A DNA stretch of 64,000 bases from Datisca glomerata (GCA_003255025.1 QANY01007259.1:44992-108991); one strand, 5' to 3'. Counted from the first letter of the stretch, positions 33,326 to 44,005 are shown. The notes: generated by a model from the letters alone, not told the origin. Numbers and translations: made by a program.

Positions 33326-34068
33326 GGAGGAGGCAGCTATCAATGAGCTATTGAAAGTAATAAAGAACACAAGACCAAATGGTCCTGTAGAAGGAGCTCA
33401 TCTTCACATTGTCCGATTCAAGTTCTTCTTTGGATCTTATCAAGGTACTTCCCAGTTACTTGTGTCTTTCATATGCATGCAGGTTCAAGGTTGTGCAAGT
33501 TTTACACATTTTTTTCACTTGATGTTGTTACTTGCTTTTGTAGAAAGCAAAACGTGGTGGTGATAGCATATCTATGGAGACATGTCCGCATAATCTAGCT
33601 TTTTCAGCATAAGAGATCAAAGATGGAGACAGCCGATTTAAATGTGCACCGCCCATTCGTTATGCAACCAATAGGGAAAGGCTTTGGGATGCATTAATGG
33701 CAGTTCTCATCTAGAAAATGCAATGAATTGACTAAATTTTTTCCATTTGCAATGCCTATGATGCTGCTAGTTAATATTCTACTTGTGTTATTAGTAAAAT
33801 TAGACCTTTGATTGAGCAGGATATTATTAAATTAAATGTTATTAAAATGGTGCACAAATCTTTGAACTTATAGGTTTTTTCTGGGAAGTATGATCCTTTC
33901 ATAAATTTTGTCAGATAACTGGATAAGTAGCCTGATGCTTTTTGGGAGATTCTACAGTTTGTTCTTCTAGCAACATGGTCATATGGAAAGAAACATGGAG
34001 TAACTATTGAACAATTATCTTTATGGTGGAGTGAGAGGCCCACTAAGCTTGTTAGCCAAGGGTTAAAG
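33326..34068 (+). pseudogene. ALN: Allantoinase gene fragment, three exon-like blocks
   Basis: Allantoinase hydrolyses allantoin to allantoate in plant ureide and purine breakdown, in the ER. Block 1 (33326-33444) reads 'EEAAINELLKVIKNTRPNGP' and 'VEGAHLHIV', then, after a small frame-shifting deletion, 'SSSLDLIK', ending at a GT. Block 2 (33544-33715, preceded by 'ttttgtag') reads 'GGDSISMETCPHNLAFSA', a TAA stop at 33610-33612, then 'EIKDGDSRFKCAPPIR' and 'NRERLWDALM'. Block 3 (33934-34068) reads 'LQFVLLATWSYGKKHGVTIE' and 'QLSLWWSERPTKLV', ending AAG|GTGATA. These follow the enzyme's C-terminal half in order. The SSDHSP segment that bears a metal/active-site Asp, between blocks 2 and 3, is missing. 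The stop, frameshift and missing parts make it non-functional. It lies wholly within the CACTA termini. Confidence 0.8.
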
Positions 34069-35258
34069 GTGATAACAAATTTTCTTATTATCTTCTCATC
34101 AAACTTGTTCATATGTTGTCACCCTAAATACCTTAAGAGGACATTTGACACTCAATATTACAAGGCATGACAAAGTAATTAGCACTGTCCTACATTTTCC
34201 ATGTGGTGAATTCAAACGAACTACGATATTGCAGTTTAGTATGTTTTGAATTCCCACAGTTCTTTCATCATGAAACTTTATGTTTAAAGTAGTTTCTTTA
34301 TGTCTATTATTATAGAACTGCTTCTTTCTTTTGGATGAGTTCAATTTTCACTTGGATTCCCATGGTTCTTTATATTTTTAAGAAATTTTCTGCTAGTAAA
34401 GTGTAGAAATAAATAGCTATTTGTTTATCGATAAATCTAACTGCTCTGTGATTTTGTTAGGGCTTTGCAGTTTTTTATTGTTGTTAAGACTGCCTTGAAG
34501 CTTTGTCGATTTTGAGGTGTTGTTAGGCAAGCTCTTTTCAATGTTGTGATGAGATAAAAATAGCTTGTTTAAGTGTTGTATATCATGTCCTCTGCGCCAA
34601 CTTCCATAATAATGGAATATCTATACCCAATGCTAATCACTTGACACCTAACTTAATAAATCTGAGTGTCGCCCACTTGATCATGAAATGATTAGCTCTT
34701 TGAACATAGTGATTTATTAACGTGAAACGAGTCTTGGGATCACTATTCTACTATTTGATAATTGTGATCTTTGGTCCCCTAACCATGGGCTTGCCCTTCC
34801 TATTTGCTGGAGATGCAATCAATAGTGGAAGAATTTGGTATTTTATATTCTTTAAAACTCACAGATTTGTTGCTGGCATGATTAGTAAATAACCCATGGC
34901 AATTCTATTTTTAACTTCTTTACATATGTTATTTGACTACTTGGCCTTCAATTATAAGTGCAGTTTGCTTAGATGATAAGAAATCTCAAAGCACTTAGGA
35001 ATTAGTATTTTATATTTTCTTAATTTTACATTCATATGACATTGGATTCAATTCATTATATTCATTTTGTAATTTGTAGTTTGTGAAAATAAAACTTCAT
35101 TGGTGAATTCATAGTATTTTTAAATTTAACTAATCTGTTCATTTTGTATTAGAGTTTCTCTACGTACTTGAGGCTCAATATGTTCAAATTGTAGTTGTAG
35201 TATATATTAGTTGTGAGAAATTTAAACAAGTACAGTGACTATTCTCCTTAAAATGCAG
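34069..35258. other. Intron-like non-coding filler inside the Pack-CACTA element
   Basis: This starts at the GTGATA after allantoinase block 3 and ends at the AG before the exon-like piece at 35259. It is AT-rich with no recognised coding block. The expected last allantoinase exon (after the WWSERP segment) was not found. Minus-strand frames around 33771-34344 are antisense shadows of the fragment. Confidence 0.5.
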
Positions 35259-35303
35259 GACTTACAATCACTCGAGACTTTTCAACATGACATCAAAGAA
35301 GAG
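35259..35303 (+). other. Unidentified exon-like piece
   Basis: It is flanked by 'aaaatgcag' on the left and GTGAGA on the right, and reads 'DLQSLETFQHDIKEE' in an open frame. It has the form of a small captured internal exon. I do not recognise the parent gene. It lies about 340 bases inside the right subterminal region of the Pack-CACTA element. Confidence 0.35.
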
Positions 35304-35647
35304 GTGAGATATGAAACTGTTAGTGAAAATTTAAAGTTATTTGTAGCGTTTTTGAAACTTTTATATGCTTTTTATTTTTTGAAACAAATGATGATACTAT
35401 TGTATTAGTAGACTAACTAAGTACTAATACTTTTTATGATACTTTTGGATGATATTTTATGAAAATGAAATGATTTATGAATGTCTTTTAGTCTAGTAAT
35501 ATATTAATTTTGAATGCTTAAATAGGTATGCAAATAGGTGCGTATAAATTGATTGTAAAAAAATAACATTTATAAAATGTCAGGAAAAGTTATTTATAAG
35601 AGGTATAATTTATAACAAATAACTATTTCAATGAGGTTCAAAAAAGC

Positions 35648-35944
35648 TTATGGTATCTGATTTAATAGGATACAAAAATATCTGTGAATATTAATTCACA
35701 ATAATTAAAAACACATGTTGAATAAAAGTAAAAGGAGTCGTAAAACCTCATTAAATAACGTTCTATAGGAGTCGAAATATCTTGTAAAAAGCGAGATACC
35801 ACAGGGGTCTTCATAGGAGGCGTTGCGGCTCGCAAAAAATGCAGACTTTTAATATGAGGGTCTGTCACAGGCACTACATGATCTTTGTGGATTACTTTTC
35901 ACGGGGATATCCACCTCTTGTAGAATAACATATTTCTTGTAGTG
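35648..35944 (+). repeat. Right subterminal region and terminal inverted repeat of the Pack-CACTA element
   Basis: The last 30 bases (35915-35944) are the inverted partner of 31300-31329. The preceding ~270 bases are shared with 13138-13429, which ends in the same terminus. This shared block is probably the recognition end common to the family. Confidence 0.8.
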
Positions 35945-35947
35945 AGT

Positions 35948-36645
35948 CAAACAGTCATTCATTAACATTAGCATTAACCATTAATCATAAATTATTTTTA
36001 GGTCCACCGATCCCACCGTATTCCATTGCTCACTCTCCCATTTCATGACATAGACACACACCTAGTCTTTAATTTTTTTTATTGCTTTATTATTTCTATT
36101 TTACGAACCATAACATGAAAGCATATATCTATAGTTTCATCCATTACCATAAAATCTGCATATCGATCATTTACAAACACATCTACATACAATTTAAGCA
36201 TTCAATCTATCATATAGTTAAAATTTACTGATAAGGAAATCAAAGAGAATAACATTCTATTCATCTAAGATTTGCAAAGTATGAAAAATATTTAAGTATG
36301 CATAAAATCTAGCTCTTATATTCCTTAGTAAAATTAATGAATAGGGAATGTTTCGAATCGTCAATGCTCAAGATGCTAAAATTATTAAGGTTTACAAATA
36401 GAAGTATTTTAAATTTCACATAGTTATTGAAGACAAAGTACAAAATCAATTGTTTAAAATATGTAAGGCAGAGAGTGAAAACTGAGGAATAAAAACCCAA
36501 AATAGCACACGAATCCATTCAAAGGAAATCTGAAATTTAATTAAGTTCTTATTCTTTAATAACAAACTCTCTTCCTTCATAGAACCAACATTAGGACTAT
36601 TCAAATATAATAAACTTCATGTTAAGGTCTTTTTGTTTTAACTCT
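35948..36645. other. Non-coding AT-rich stretch, nothing recognised
   Basis: This is the flank immediately outside the Pack-CACTA insertion. The open frames are short and without motifs (for example 36309-36518 minus). Confidence 0.5.
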
Positions 36646-37665
36646 AACATTATATTACATTATTGACAGTAGCAATATTAATTCAGTCTATCATTTATAT
36701 GCATAATAAGGCCAACATGATTCCCCGAATCTATATATCATCTATATAGCTTTGTGACTATTTCGTAAAATAAAATTTTCTCATTAGTCAAATGATATTC
36801 ATTAAAAACGACACTTCAACATCATTTTTAGAAAGTTATCAAAAACTTCAATATAAATTTTTAGATTGAACGAATCTAAAAAAATCCCTTGAATTCCTAA
36901 AATCTCTTGCTGACAGTTTTAAAACAGTTACAGCAAACCTTATTGTTTGACGATATCAAATCATATCTAAACTTTTCTGATTTTTTAACACTATATAGAT
37001 TCATGACTTAAAAACATACTGTAAAACGTTCAGATAAAAAAGAGGCCATTTAAATTGAGAAATTCTACTTGTTTCACAAGCTATCAGAAAATATAGTTTT
37101 TGAAAAATTATGTTTAAAATCTAGTATTATAGAATCCGTAAACAAGACTTTTGATAAAAATCTAGCACCAATCTAACCAAAAATATATTACGTTTTAAAA
37201 TCACCATGAGTTATTTATAACTTCTCTCTATGATAGATTATTATCATATCGAAATATCAAGCCTTTAATTGAAAGCCTATAGCCAAAATTAACGAAACCA
37301 AAATATAAAGTGAAAAGCAAATATTCTTATCCCAATATTTTTGTAGTGTAATTCAAAAATACTACTATGTATATTTATATTAATCACGAATATGAACATT
37401 CATTCATTTATAGGAAAAGTACAAACCATCATATTTTATGCATGTACATGGTCATAATTGATTGGTGCTATAATTTGTACACTTCAAATATTTTGGACAT
37501 AGTTAGACTTAAACATCCAATTCATTAAATGTAACTCCTTCATACGGATTCATGGAATAAAAGAAAGTGGCAAATTGCATGTTTCTATGTAAACGATATA
37601 TCTTGAAATTAAGGGTTAGGAAAACTAGCAAAATAACAACATTTTCTTTTGTAAAATTAGTTTTC
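36646..37665. repeat. Dispersed repeat, copy 2 (longer form)
   Basis: The first ~50 bases ('taacattatattacatt') and the last ~400 bases (from 'tttaattgaaagcctatagcc' at about 37265 to 'tttgtaaaatta') match 24544-25005, in the same order and orientation. The middle (about 36700-37260) has no counterpart in copy 1. There are no open frames of interest. 'aaggtctttttg' at about 36625, just before the repeat, resembles the satellite anchor box next to copy 1, but could be chance. Confidence 0.7.
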
Positions 37666-38358
37666 CAGACATGCGTTTTGCGCTTGAATATAAAGTTTAT
37701 AAATAGAATTACTAAATGTAAACTTATTTTTCTTAACATATGCGTTTTTATCATGAGGTTAATTTAGAAATTAAAAAAGGTTCAGATAAAGGTAGTATTT
37801 CATTTGCAAATATTGGTTATTGTAAAATACATTTGATTATCATATAAGAATTTAATTAATTTGATACCAAAAAAATTAGATGGTATCTAAATAATTCAAA
37901 TAAAAAGATTGTAAAACTACGGAATCCCATTCTTTTCTTAATTCAAGTACATAAAATATTAATGGTAGATTTACTAACTACTATGACAATTCACTGATTT
38001 TTTTTTATTTAAGGTATCATTAATATAAAGAGATAAATATGTATAAAAATAATAAAAAGTTATAAAATCACAATAGCTATTTATTCAAGGTCTGAAGAAA
38101 CTATTAAAGAGAATGAAAGCAATTAGAAGGTATAAATGTGTATAAAATCTATATAACATGTAAATAATGCATTTTCTTGATTTTCATTGTAAATTATTTT
38201 TCTCTTTTATCAAATTTGTTTAAGATTTTTTTCATTCACTATGTATCGATGATATATTTTATGTATTATATTATTACGTTAATCATAATTTATAGTGTAA
38301 ATTGTAATGTTAAAAGAGTAATTTAAGTATATGTAAAAACATAGAGATAGAGAGTAGA
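37666..38358. other. Non-coding AT-rich stretch, nothing recognised
   Basis: Very AT-rich DNA between the dispersed repeat and the copia LTR at 38359. There is no plausible gene. Confidence 0.5.
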
Positions 38359-38587
38359 TGAATTGTAAACTTTGTATATTCTTATTAAACCTGAACATGA
38401 TGAAGCTAGTCATACTTATAGGCAGCACGAGAGGGGTGATGCAAGAGGTTACAAATGATAGTTAAGCTATATGTTTTGCATGAGGGGACTAATAGAAAAC
38501 TAACTCTTAAAACGAAAGCTTAACTAAGCTTAACAAGATTAGAAAGCTATCTTACAAGCTAAGCTACCACTAAACTTCTCCTTCACA
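38359..38587 (-). repeat. 3' LTR of minus-strand copia element 3
   Basis: On the minus strand the polypurine tract AAGGGGGA (38588-38595) is followed at 38587 by TGTGAAGGAGAAGTTTAGTG, the LTR opening. A matching end CAATTCA falls at 38359-38365, giving an LTR of about 229 bp, a size common in copia elements. No 5' LTR is found beyond 42460, so the far edge is inferred only from the TG..CA rule. Confidence 0.5.
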
Positions 38588-38589
38588 TC

Positions 38590-39209
38590 CCCCTTCAAGT
38601 TCAAGGGAGTATTCATGACCTTGAACTTGGAAACTAGATAATTATACTTGGCAATGGACAAAGGTTTGGTTAATAAATCTGCAGCTTGATCAAAGGTAGG
38701 AACATACTAAACATCATGTTGTTTATGCAACACTTTATCTCTAATAAAGTGAATTTCAAGCTCAATGTGCTTGGTACGAGCATGCATCATAGGATTCAAA
38801 GACAAAGCAATGGCTCCAGCATATCAACCCATAGAATTGGGGGTTAAGCTAAATGCAAGGACAATTCAGACAATAAGCTTTGAATCTAGGTGATTTTTGC
38901 AGCTGTATTTGCCATGGATCGATACTCACTCTCATTACTCGATCTAGAGATGCATTTTGTTTCTTAGAAGACCAAAATATCAAGTTGACACCTAGATAAA
39001 TCATGTAAGCTCCTATTGATCTCCTAGCATCTAAAGTTCCTGCCCAATTTAAATCAGAATATGCCTGTAAAGTAAGAGCTTAGAAGCCTTGATGTGTAAA
39101 CCAATAGTAATTATCCCTTTTAAGTATCTCAAGGCTCTGTTACAAGCAAGAAATGAATAGATTTTGGTTGATGCAGGAACTGACTAAGTTTATTAACAAT
39201 AAACCCAAT
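38590..39209 (-). pseudogene. copia element 3 RNase H and C-terminus
   Basis: The minus strand reads 'YSDLNWAGTLDARRSIGAYM' and 'IYLGVNLIFWSSKKQNA' (RNase H, about 38930-39065), then 'HARTKHIELEIHFIRDKVLH' (about 38723-38785) and 'PTFDQAADLLTKPLS', 'KFKVMNTPLNLKGD', ending at the LTR. This is the complete expected C-terminal order of a copia polyprotein. Stops near 39090 and elsewhere, plus the lost catalytic Asp in the 'YSDADWAG'-type motif (Leu-Asn here), mark it as dead. Confidence 0.8.
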
Positions 39210-40150
39210 TTATGGTTGATTCATTAGTAGGTGCTGAAATGCCCCAACTATGCTCCTAAACAAAATTATATCAGTAACTAGTTCTCCATCAGACACAGAC
39301 AACTTCAAAGTAGAACTAGCGAGAGAAGGAGCTGGTCTCGCTCCTTCCATGGGATCTTTCTTCAAAATATCAACAATATACTTTGACTGAGATAGATAAA
39401 AACCAGTATTATCTCTGTAAATCTCAATCCCAAGAAAATAATACACATGTCCTAGATCCTTTAAAGCAAACTGAGTATTGAGATCAGTAAAACTATGTCT
39501 AAAACACATGAATCATTTCATGTCAACAATATATCATCCACATTGACTAATAGAAACAAAATTGTGTTAGTCTTTTTGTAGGTAAACAAAGAAGTATCTG
39601 ATATAGAAACTATAAAACCCCAATTGAGCAGTGTTATCCTTAGCTTGTCATACCAAGCTCTTGGGGCTCTCTTACGACCATAAAGAACCTTCCTCAACCT
39701 ACAAACATGATGATGTCTTGAATCTTCTTGAAACCCATCTGGTTGTGTCATGAGAACAACTCCTTGAAGAGTTCAATTGAGGAAAGCATTGTTTACATCA
39801 AGCTTCTTTACACTCGAACCAAAAGAAACAACAATGTGTAGGATAAATCTCACTGTTGTAGGCTTTACCACAAGACTAAATGTTTATGTGAAATCAATTC
39901 CAGGTGTTTGACTAAACCTCTTGGCCATTAAACGAGCCTTATGCTTCAATAAAATGTCATCAGTTTTATGTATTACTTCAAACGCCTATTTACATCCCAC
40001 TAGAGGCATATAAGGAGAAAATAGGACTAATTCCCAAGTATTATCCCTGATCAAAGTAGTGTACTCCTCTAGCATGGCCTGCTTTCAATGAGGATTGGCA
40101 AGAGTCACTTTAACAATTTTAGGTTCAGTTGGTGAAGAAGTAATGATTAA
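39210..40150 (-). pseudogene. copia element 3 reverse transcriptase
   Basis: The minus-strand frame 39751-39518 reads 'MTQPDGFQEDSRHHHVCRLR' and 'KVLYGRKRAPRAWYDKL', then 'FLLVNVDDILLT', where the catalytic [YV]VDD box is intact as NVDD. The next frame, 39509-39210, gives 'LNTQFALKDLGHVYYFLGIE' and 'GFYLSQSKYIVDILKK'. A stop and short shift between 39510 and 39518 separate them. The N-terminal RT (to about 40150) is in broken frames. The style (KLLY/KVLYGRKRAPRAWY) is standard plant copia. Confidence 0.8.
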
Positions 40151-40159
40151 AGGATGTTA

Positions 40160-41100
40160 ATTTACAGAAAAAAATTGTTTAGAGATTCAAGCTTTAAATC
40201 TTGTGATCATAGGATGTCTAGTGGAGACAACCTAACTAGAATTGGGATTCACATTTATAGATTCAGGCCTGTGTAGGACTATATAAATGGAAAGAAAAGG
40301 TGCTAGGTGAAGAAAGAACTTGACATGTTGCATAATCATCAGTGTGTTCATTTCTATTTGTTTGTTGTCAGGATGAAATTGAAGTAGGAGCCTGTTCTGA
40401 TGAAGCACTTAACGATGAACTACTTGCAAAAGTTTGTTGAATGTTATGTTGAGTATCATTTGGAATTATAGAATGGAAAGTAGAAGACAAGGTAGGTAAA
40501 ACAGAAGCATTGGACTGAGACAAAGAAACATGCTTAGCAAACAAGGTAGGATATGGAAAACATGATTCATTAAACATAATATTCCTAGATATAAACACAT
40601 TTCAAAAAGAATGTAGGCACTTATATCCTTTGTAACTTGCAGAGTAACCAATAAATACACATAAATCTTTATGGAAGTCAAACTTATGTGAATTATATGG
40701 CCTAAGTAATGAAAAGAAAAGCACAACCAAATGTCCTAAGCATACTATAAGTTAGTATATGATTTAAGAGCTTCTGATAAGGAGAAACCATAAAGAGAGC
40801 ATGTGTAGGAAGTCTGTTTATCAAATGGACAACAATTTGAAAGGCTTCCCACCAAAATTCAGTGGGCATACATGCCTAAGCAAGCAAGGAAAGGCCAGTT
40901 TTAGAGATGTGTCTATGTTTCCTTTCTATAGATCCATTTTGTTGATGTATCTAAGGACAAGGATGCCTGAAATTAACACCAGAATCTTGCAAGAAAGAAA
41001 GAAAAAGGTCTAAATTCACCCCCCAAATCATATTGTAAAGTTTTGATTTTGCTATCAAACTGGTTTTCAACTTGAAGTTTATAAAATCTAAATATTTAAG
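40160..41100 (-). pseudogene. copia element 3 integrase core, C-terminus and linker
   Basis: The minus-strand frame at 40598-40368 starts 'MFISRNIMFNESCFPYPTLF', the RDV.F.E..FP boundary that closes copia integrases, followed by a Ser-rich linker. The preceding block near 40600-40720 includes 'GFVGYSAYKGYKC'-like sequence in broken frame. The core between 40730 and 41100 is heavily mutated. The plus-strand frame 40801-41013 is antisense to it and is not a gene. Confidence 0.6.
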
Positions 41101-41103
41101 AGC

Positions 41104-41409
41104 CTATGACTTGATTTTCAAAGGATAGATCCAAGTAAACTTAGTGAAGTCATCTAGAAAGATAATATAGTATCTAAAACCTTCTCTTGAAATATTTGGT
41201 GCAGGACCCCACAAATAAGTATATATAAGCTCTAAAGGTTTGGAAGTGTGTGTTAAAGAAGAAGAAAACGGAAGGGAGTGGCATTTTCCTTTTTTACAGG
41301 AATTACAAAAATCGAGTTTCTGATTTGAGACAAGCAAATTTGCAATTTTTAGAATCTGATGCAACACTTGATCATTTGGATGTCTTAATTTCTTATGCCA
41401 TAAATTCAC
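41104..41409 (-). pseudogene. copia element 3 GAG-pre-integrase domain and integrase start
   Basis: The 101-residue minus-strand frame reads 'LWHKKLRHPNDQVLHQILKI', then 'LDFCNSCKKGKCHSLPFSSS', then 'LELIYTYLWGPAPNISREGF' and 'YYIIFLDDFTKFTWIYPL'. This gives the HHCC zinc site (H..H, then C-x2-C) and the first catalytic Asp region of the core (normally DLWGP; LWGP is preceded by Tyr here). The chain is open across the whole frame, then stops. Confidence 0.85.
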
Positions 41410-41770
41410 ATTAATAACTGAAGTGTGTAAAATAGTAGAATTACATACATAATTATGTGATTTATTATGATTAACCTTATCAAGAGTAGAATGAGACAGA
41501 TTAGTGGGAACAAGAGAAAAATAGACTTCAAATGCTTAGTATTATTCATTGAATCATTTGTACAAGAAAGCTGTTTACAAGAAGAACTGTCAACCAAGAA
41601 GGACTTATCAGTATTAGACAACAAAGAAATGTCATTTTACAAAATAGAATTATTATAAGAAAGATGCAAATTTGACTGCTAAAAGATAAAACAGTCATGA
41701 GGCAGGCATTGAAAATAGAAGGTGACTGAGGTGAGGGACATGTTAGTAAGTATAGCCCATCCTTAAGCAC

Positions 41771-42260
41771 TCATTTGAGCAGAAGTCTCCCCAAAACATT
41801 GTCCTTCATAAGACAAACATTAGAATGAAACTCAACAAAGACAGGATTATCATTAGTCAGTTTGGATATGCTAATTAATTTTTTCTTTATTTCAAGGACA
41901 TAAAACAAAGATTTTAGTTTCAAAGGATGATGTTTATGAGGTAACATAGATAAACCTATGTTAGAGATCAAGAGAGTCTTACCATTCCTCACAACAAGCC
42001 TGTGCATACTAGTGTATTCTTGAGCAAGGCTTAAATTGTTTAGGTCTGCAGTTACATGATTTGTAGCTGGAGAAACCATAAAAGCATAAATACCTTCTGA
42101 GTTCTGACCTCCACTCATACCAGAAAGAAGTGAAGTCATTTGCTGTGAAGAATTTGACTGACTCCTTTCATATTTGTAATAGCAAATAGACGCAGAATGC
42201 CCTGGTTTTGCACAAACTTGGCAAACTATAACATAATTACCATTAAAGCCACCATTTCTA
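41771..42260 (-). pseudogene. copia element 3 gag zinc knuckle and protease region
   Basis: The minus strand at about 42180-42235 reads 'CQVCAKPGHSASICYYKYER', a perfect C-x2-C-x4-H-x4-C zinc knuckle for RNA binding. It leads without interruption into the frame 42139-41771. That frame contains 'NHVTADLNNLSLAQEYTSMH' and 'NIGLSMLPHKHHPLKLKSLF', where copia proteases have HVT.DL.NL and G.G....., followed by 'VLEIKKKLISISKLTNDNP'. The catalytic DSGA motif expected just before NHVT reads 'VSPAT', so it is lost. It is the N-terminal half of element 3. Confidence 0.75.
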
Positions 42261-42465
42261 CCACTTATGCCTCCTCTTCGACTGTAAAAGCCTTCTCTAT
42301 TATTCTGAAACTGTTGCTGACCATTTCTTGGAAAACCTTTGTTTTTGTTTTTTTGTTGAAATTTTGATTCTGACCATTATAAAACTTCTTATTTCCAGTA
42401 TTAACAGCCATGTTAGCACACCTATTCATACTATTCTCACTTTTCTGTCTGGTGCTTCTCCATCC
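42261..42465 (-). pseudogene. copia element 3 gag C-terminal part; element truncated beyond
   Basis: The minus-strand frame entering from 42465 reads 'SENSMNRCANMAVNTGNKKF' and 'YNGQNQNFNKKTKT', a basic Asn-rich stretch as is usual before the gag zinc knuckle. Upstream in sense (above about 42465) the homology ends in AT-rich DNA, so the capsid and the 5' LTR are missing. Confidence 0.5.
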
Positions 42466-42817
42466 TAAATACATTGTAAGGATAATGTAAGAATGAAAAA
42501 AATAAATAGGTTTAATATTTCTAAAAAAAATTCTTCGATTTCTACACTGTTCTATATAGTATAGTTGTATTATAGTGTACAAAATGAGATAACTTACCTA
42601 GTCTGTAAAAAAGGATTCTCTAACAGACTAGTAGCCACTATGCATGTACAAGTTTCAAATATATTACATACAGAATATCTAATAAAACTTCCTGCCACTT
42701 CAATTTGTTTACTGGAATTATAATTCAATTTGACAGATGTCATTAACTTATATTGAAGATATGGATAATACTATCATCCAGAACTTATCAGCAAAGCAAA
42801 TTGAATCAGGGAAGTAA

Positions 42818-43194
42818 AGAATATAAAGTGTTTATCATTGAGTAAGTATTAGGGTTTAGATTAGACTTTGTTTTTTTAACCATGACCTATAGTCTAACCT
42901 TATATTACATTTATACTTGACCATTATAGGATCTCCATTACACGGTATAAGGTTTTCAAAAATAAAGACAAAGTAAAAACAACTTTTGAGTATCTTCATG
43001 TGAACTGGAGCAACGCTACAACAAAAAAAGCCAACGATAGCGACATAAAAACACTATCATAGGATTTCGATAACGTTTTTAAAAATGCTATATATACCGA
43101 TGTTATTAAAAGTCCGCTACCTATGTTAGCATTTTTAGATGCTATAAAAATTCCTTCAATAGCGTTTTATAAATGATGTAGTACGTCTTTTACA
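42818..43194. repeat. Left copy of a 377-bp duplication next to an N
   Basis: Bases 42818-43194 match 43196-43572 position for position with no indel and about ten substitutions (near 42986-42991, 43015, 43068-43081, 43148-43151). The two copies are separated by one undetermined base at 43195. This looks like two overlapping contig ends, perhaps from different haplotypes, placed side by side. Confidence 0.85.
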
Positions 43195-43195
43195 N
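43195..43195. other. Undetermined base (N), probable contig join
   Basis: The only ambiguous base I noticed in the window. It separates two near-identical 377-bp copies exactly, as expected for an assembly seam. Confidence 0.9.
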
Positions 43196-43391
43196 AGAAT
43201 ATAAAGTGTTTATCATTGAGTAAGTATTAGGGTTTAGATTAGACTTTGTTTTTTTAACCATGACCTATAGTCTAACCTTATATTACATTTATACTTGACC
43301 ATTATAGGATCTCCATTACACGGTATAAGGTTTTCAAAAATAAAGACAAAGTAAAAACAACTTCTGAGCATCTTCATGTGAACTGGAGCAA

Positions 43392-43660
43392 CACTACAAC
43401 AAAAAAAGCCAACGATAGCGACATAAAAACACTATCATAGGATTTTGATAGCATTTTCGAAAATGCTATATATACCGATGTTATTAAAAGTCCGCTACCT
43501 ATGTTAGCATTTTTAGATGCTATAAGAAATCCTTCAATAGCGTTTTATAAATGATGTAGTACGTCTTTTACAACATTCTATAAATGCTATTGCAAGTCTT
43601 TCATAGCGTTTTATAAATGCTATAGTAGGTCTTTCATAGCATTTTTCATTACTTTATTGT
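43392..43660 (+). mobile_element. CACTA/MITE-like terminus with AGCGTTTTATAAATGCTA subterminal repeats
   Basis: CACTACAACAAAAAAAGCC at 43392 is a TIR-like opening of the CACTACAA type. It is followed by repeated words AGCGTTTTATAAATG, ACTATCATAGG and TCTTTCATAGC on one strand, with partial inverted forms, up to about 43660. The left contig copy holds the same end at 43014, with CGCTACAAC. No opposite terminus was found to the right, so length and completeness are unknown. Confidence 0.5.
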
Positions 43661-44005
43661 TTTGTTAATGTTATCAATACTTTTTATAACTTTTTTATCA
43701 CTTATACTTACATTTGTACAAATATAAAAAATAAATAACTTTTCAGAAAATATCACAAAATAACAAAATCACATATCATTTTATTTAATTAATCAAAATT
43801 GTTACATATTAAATGTCTACTAGAAATCACATCTCAAAATGATAATTACATATTGATTTTCAGATAGAGCAAGCAAAAATAATTTATACAAAAAACTAAA
43901 ATCTAGTATAAATTCACATCTAGGTACTGAAGGTGGAGGTACCCTAGAAGGTCGACTTAGTGGTTTTCATTGGTGAGGAGATGGGGGCGCAGGTCTGCCT
44001 TGGTG
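43661..44005. other. Non-coding stretch, nothing recognised
   Basis: AT-rich to about 43915, then a GC-richer 'ggtggaggtaccctagaagg' patch leading into the gag fragment. No gene was identified. Confidence 0.4.

Larger units (their letters stand above)
31300..35944 (+). mobile_element. Pack-CACTA-like transposon carrying host gene fragments
   Basis: A 4645-bp element. Its left end 31300-31329 and right end 35915-35944 are inverted copies with 26 of 30 bases matching; the right terminus read inward is CACTACAAGAAATATG, the classic CACTA opening, and the left is CACGACAAGAAACATG. The three bases on each side, AGT at 31297-31299 and AGT at 35945-35947, form the 3-bp target duplication typical of CACTA insertion. 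No transposase is present. The interior holds exon-like pieces of at least two unrelated plant genes, an MCMBP/ETG1-like piece (32019-32132) and allantoinase (33326-34068), plus one unidentified exon-like piece (35259-35303). All read on the plus strand with splice-like borders, so they were copied as genomic DNA. It is therefore non-autonomous. Confidence 0.8.

Noticed and set aside
33771..34344. Minus-strand frames over the allantoinase fragment
   Set aside because: They are antisense of the recognisable allantoinase block 3 and its flank and have no motif of their own.
36620..36640. Satellite remnant beside the second dispersed-repeat copy
   Set aside because: Only about 11 bases match the satellite anchor box, which could be chance; mentioned only as a hint.
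42818..43572. True biological tandem duplication
   Set aside because: The repeat is centred exactly on the N and has no indels; a contig-end overlap explains it better.
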